64,000 bases of DNA from Favolaschia claudopus. Taxonomy: Eukaryota; Basidiomycota; Agaricomycetes; Agaricales; Mycenaceae. The DNA lies in the NCBI GenBank assembly GCA_037176885.1, contig JAWWNJ010000112.1:558001-622000 (forward strand), written 5' to 3'. Below are positions 61,103-64,000 of the stretch, in pieces; positions within the stretch are counted from its first letter, which is position 1; each line of letters opens with the position of its first letter. Both the position numbers and the translations under genes were made by a program. The notes beneath the pieces are model-generated. The model did no database searches and was not told the DNA's origin. It worked only from the letters and a program-made list of their open reading frames with translations.

Positions 61103-64000
61103 TCAATCGCGCGCAACCCAATCCGTACTCCTTGAAACCAGCTCAATCGAGTTGTCCGTCGTCCAAAACAGCCGCTCGGTCGCGCTCCGCCCAGTCCAGC
61201 TCTTCTGGTCACGCAGAATCATTGCCTTCGAAGAAAAAAAATATAAGCTTCCAAAAACAAATTATCAAGAACAATAAACCACAAACCTGCTGCGCGCCGA
61301 AATTCCTCTGATCATGGGCAAACAGCTCAACATTCTCATCCAACGCCTCACTCAGAATCGCCAGATCCTGCAACATCGCCTGCATAGCCCTCACGGCCGC
61401 AAGCGTCAACAACTCCCTCCTGTTCCTCGTCGTTCCTCCCCCATTCCCATTGTAGTTGGGGTTCGGCGGCGGTAGTGACCGACTGATCGTCTGCAGCACA
61501 GTATGCAATATCCGCTTTGTCTCCCCAAGTATCTTTTGCGCCTGGGGGAAATTCCGGCGACTCACAAGCACCAAAGCGCGAGTAATCATATCGCTCGCAA
61601 GGAGCTCCATCCGACGACGCACAATCACCGGGTCCGAAACAGCCGAAGGCGGCCGCTGCACGCCCGCCTGCGCAGGAAGCAGCGTGACGGTAAGCAGCAC
61701 AGGGTGCGCCAGCCGACTGACATGCTTCGCCGCTGACGGGTCGAAGAACGACCCATCGACCTCCACCACCGGCACCTCATCAATCATCCTATCCATCATC
61801 CCATCCGCAAAGTCCGGCGCATCGTCAATCGCCAGCGCGTCGAGCCCCAGACTCGCGACAAACTGATCCGTCGCATTCATCGTCCTGCTCATGCCGTTGC
61901 CGCCGCGCCCGTGCTGCTGCTGCTGCTGCCTCGCCGCCTGCATCTTCGCCTGCATATCCGAATTGTCCAACTCCAACTCAATCAACATCTCCTTCCTCTC
62001 GCCGTACCTCAGCTCTCCAACCTCAACATCTACGTTCTGCCCATCGCTAGCAAGAATCGAGCTCGGTCCGCCGCTGACCTTCCGGATGCGGAACCGCAAG
62101 CCGTCAACGATCTTCATGTGCAGCTTCATGCTGAGCAGACCAATAGACATCATGCCGCCGACACATCCAGCGACGCAATCCCGCAGGTCGTACCAATCCT
62201 TGACGAAGGTGTACGTCCCACTGGTGTGGTTTGACATGAGCCAGAGCGACGCGGGGTCGTGCGATCGACCATAGCCAAACGAGTGAATTGGGACATTAGC
62301 AGCCTCTGCGCGAGCCAAGACAAGATCCATCTGCGCACGTCGCGTGGAGTCGGACGCGTCGGAAACGAGCAGCATCCCAGAGACAGGGTTCTTCGACTTG
62401 CGCTGCAGAACAACATCCAAGCCTAATCTTCATCAGTTTTTTTCCTCGTCAACGAAACAAATGAAACTCACCATGGTTGACAGCAGTAACCACATCCGTC
62501 TTCTCATCCTTACTCCCCCTCACCAAAAACTCGTCCGACGAATCATCTACCCTCACCCCAATCTCATCCACAAACTTTTCGAGCCTTTGCCGACTCTGCG
62601 CCTTGCTCACCCCCAAGAACGGTGTCCGCCTCACTTTCCCACTCTGCCCCACCTCAAACGTAACAAGACTCAACCGATCCTTACTCCCCAATGAAGCAAG
62701 CACAAAGTCCAACGTCGCCTTAATCACCCGCACCTTCAGCGCCGCCGTCGAGGGCGCCGCCCCAGGCGGGGGCAAACTGATCACCAGGATAAGATCAAGC
62801 GGCGGGTGCGGCAGCGGCGTCAAGCTGTTACTTGGTCCTGCACTCGTATACGGCGTGACTAGGTTCGTCGGGCTATCGTACGCCGTCAACGACTCGTCGT
62901 CCTCTCCAAGCGGGCTGAGCTTGTTCTCATATCCAGGATGTCCCCGCGGCGGAGGTAAACTCCCGTGGCTCGTGCTGCTGCTCATCGTGCTCCGTGCACT
63001 AGAACCGTTCAGCAAGCTGCTCTCGCCTGTGCTGGCGGTCGACGTCGTCCCGCCCGAAAGCATCCGCATCGCCTTGGCGCTCCCCCCGAACTCTTCCATA
63101 TCCAATGGCCGTTCGGCTTCACCGCGATTGGCTGACGGGTTGTGTGATTGGAAGGAGTTGACGAGTCCTTGAATTTTGGAACGCCATGCTTCGAGGGATA
63201 CCCGGTCTTTGAATATGAGAATAAAACTCGCCAGTTCGTCCTCCATGTCGATGGTCAGACTCATTTCGCCTGCAGACGAAGTCGCGGTGACATGTTTGAT
63301 GTGCCGAACGTAAATGCGACCGCGAAGGCGCAACACGCCCCGAGGGGCGGTAGAGGTGCTGGACGCGGCATCGCTCATCCCGGAAGCATTCGACAAAAGC
63401 CGGCCAAGAGAGCGTTTTCGCTCCTCGGCCACACAAATGAGGGCTTCTTTGAAGAGATAGACGTAAAACTCGCGGACGGTGGCGTCGCGACGGACTCCCA
63501 GCAAGTCGTACATTTGTAAAGGACCGAGGTCAGACATGGGATGACCTTTCCAGTCAATGATGCGATTGCGCAAATCCTCGGTGATGGCGACGAAAGGTGA
63601 ATCCTGCGGAAGAAATAGTGAGAATAGAAAACCCCCAAGCCCGGGAAACGATGGTTACCTCTTCAGATTCACCGCGGTCGTGGCCGTGAGAGGAGGCGTA
63701 TTGGGGTGGGGAGCGGTCTCCGCGCTCGCTCCCACGGGAGTTAAGGTCGGGATTACTAGGTTTGCGCTGGTATTGCCGATTGGACTCTGAACGTGGACTA
63801 GAACGGCCGGAGCGGGAGCCTGTTCGAATATCGGACATGACAGGTCCGGGAACGGGACCATTTGTGATGCGCTTGCCGGGAAGTTCGATGACCACGATGC
63901 AGGTGAGAGGTTGGGTGTTGTCGTTGGAGCGTGTGAGGGAGGAGAATTCGGGGCGGACTTGGATGGAGGGGGCAACGATATAGCTGGAGTGCTCGCTACC
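61103..64000 (-). CDS. PH-vWA protein, possible Far1/Ste5-like scaffold, 5' end outside window
   Basis: Large protein whose start lies beyond base 64000. The frame at the edge reads VAPSIQVRPEFSSLTRSNDN and TCIVVIELPGKRI, then a Ser/Arg-rich linker. A PH-like domain follows (EFYVYLFKEALICVAEERKR; LRLRGRIYVRHIKHVTA; ASFILIFKDRVSLEAWRSKI). Then a von Willebrand A domain: PPLDLILVISLPPPG, VIKATLDFVLASLGSKDRLS, GMLLVSDASDSTRRAQMDLV. The usual DxSxS metal site is replaced by ISLPPPG, so metal binding is probably lost. A C-terminal vWA-associated region follows (RRRMELLASDMITRALVLVS; LQDLAILSEALDENVELFAH). The last exon gives MILRDQKSWTGRSATERLFW and ends SRSTDWVARD, stop 61103-61105. PH plus a metal-dead vWA fits the Ste5/Far1 pheromone scaffolds, which start with a RING finger; that part is not visible here. 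Confidence 0.65.

Overview
The window looks like nuclear DNA of a filamentous basidiomycete, most likely an Agaricomycete. Genes are dense on both strands and cut by many 45-60 nt GT-AG introns. Several coding exons are only 8-23 nt long. The families present fit this lineage: a DUF6534-type seven-helix protein, a basidiomycete-type amino acid transporter, an APSES/ankyrin MBF subunit and a YVC1 TRP channel. All splice models were read by eye from frame continuity and family similarity; there is no transcript support. Both ends cut through genes. There are no bacterial features, rRNA genes or CRISPR arrays.

Layout. 0-8.5 kb, all minus strand: a WDR48-like WD40 protein (3' end outside the window), a dynactin p24-like subunit, an L-arabinitol 4-dehydrogenase-type enzyme and an NDR/Cbk1 kinase. 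8.7-10.7 kb, plus: the splicing factor PRP4. 11.5-13 kb, minus: a short-chain dehydrogenase, followed by about 2.1 kb of gene-poor DNA with diverged inverted repeats. 15.1-17.1 kb, plus: the DUF6534-type protein. 17.4-20.2 kb, minus: an MBP1-type cell-cycle transcription factor, separated by only 46 bp from the divergent YVC1 channel (20.3-24.2 kb, plus). 24.5-28.4 kb, minus: a PHD-TFIIS-SPOC protein like Bye1. 28.56-28.99 kb: a small non-autonomous DNA transposon. 30.3-35.9 kb, plus: a large CH-kinase-C1-CaaX protein of the Cdc7/SepH type. 36.9-38.5 kb: a secreted GH18 chitinase. 38.8-41.4 kb, minus: an amino acid transporter. 41.9-42.8 kb, minus: a small unknown secreted protein. 43.3-45.4 kb: delta-COP. 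45.7-48.9 kb: a copper P-type ATPase. 49.0-60.4 kb, all minus: mitochondrial asparaginyl-tRNA synthetase, a TPC1-like carrier, sorting nexin MVP1, a PMT4-type protein O-mannosyltransferase and a cystathionine beta-synthase. 61.1-64 kb, minus: a PH-vWA protein resembling the Far1/Ste5 pheromone scaffold, with its 5' end outside the window.

Most genes are single-copy housekeeping genes and I see no metabolic cluster. Several genes act in growth control (NDR kinase, MBF subunit, SIN/MEN-type kinase, possible Far1/Ste5 scaffold), but nothing shows that they are co-regulated. The most interesting points are the microexons, two of which carry catalytic motifs of the dehydrogenase; the 46-bp divergent promoter with an MBF-type ACGCGT site; the small transposon with intact ends; the CH-kinase-C1-CaaX architecture; and the Ste5-like protein with a degenerate vWA metal site.
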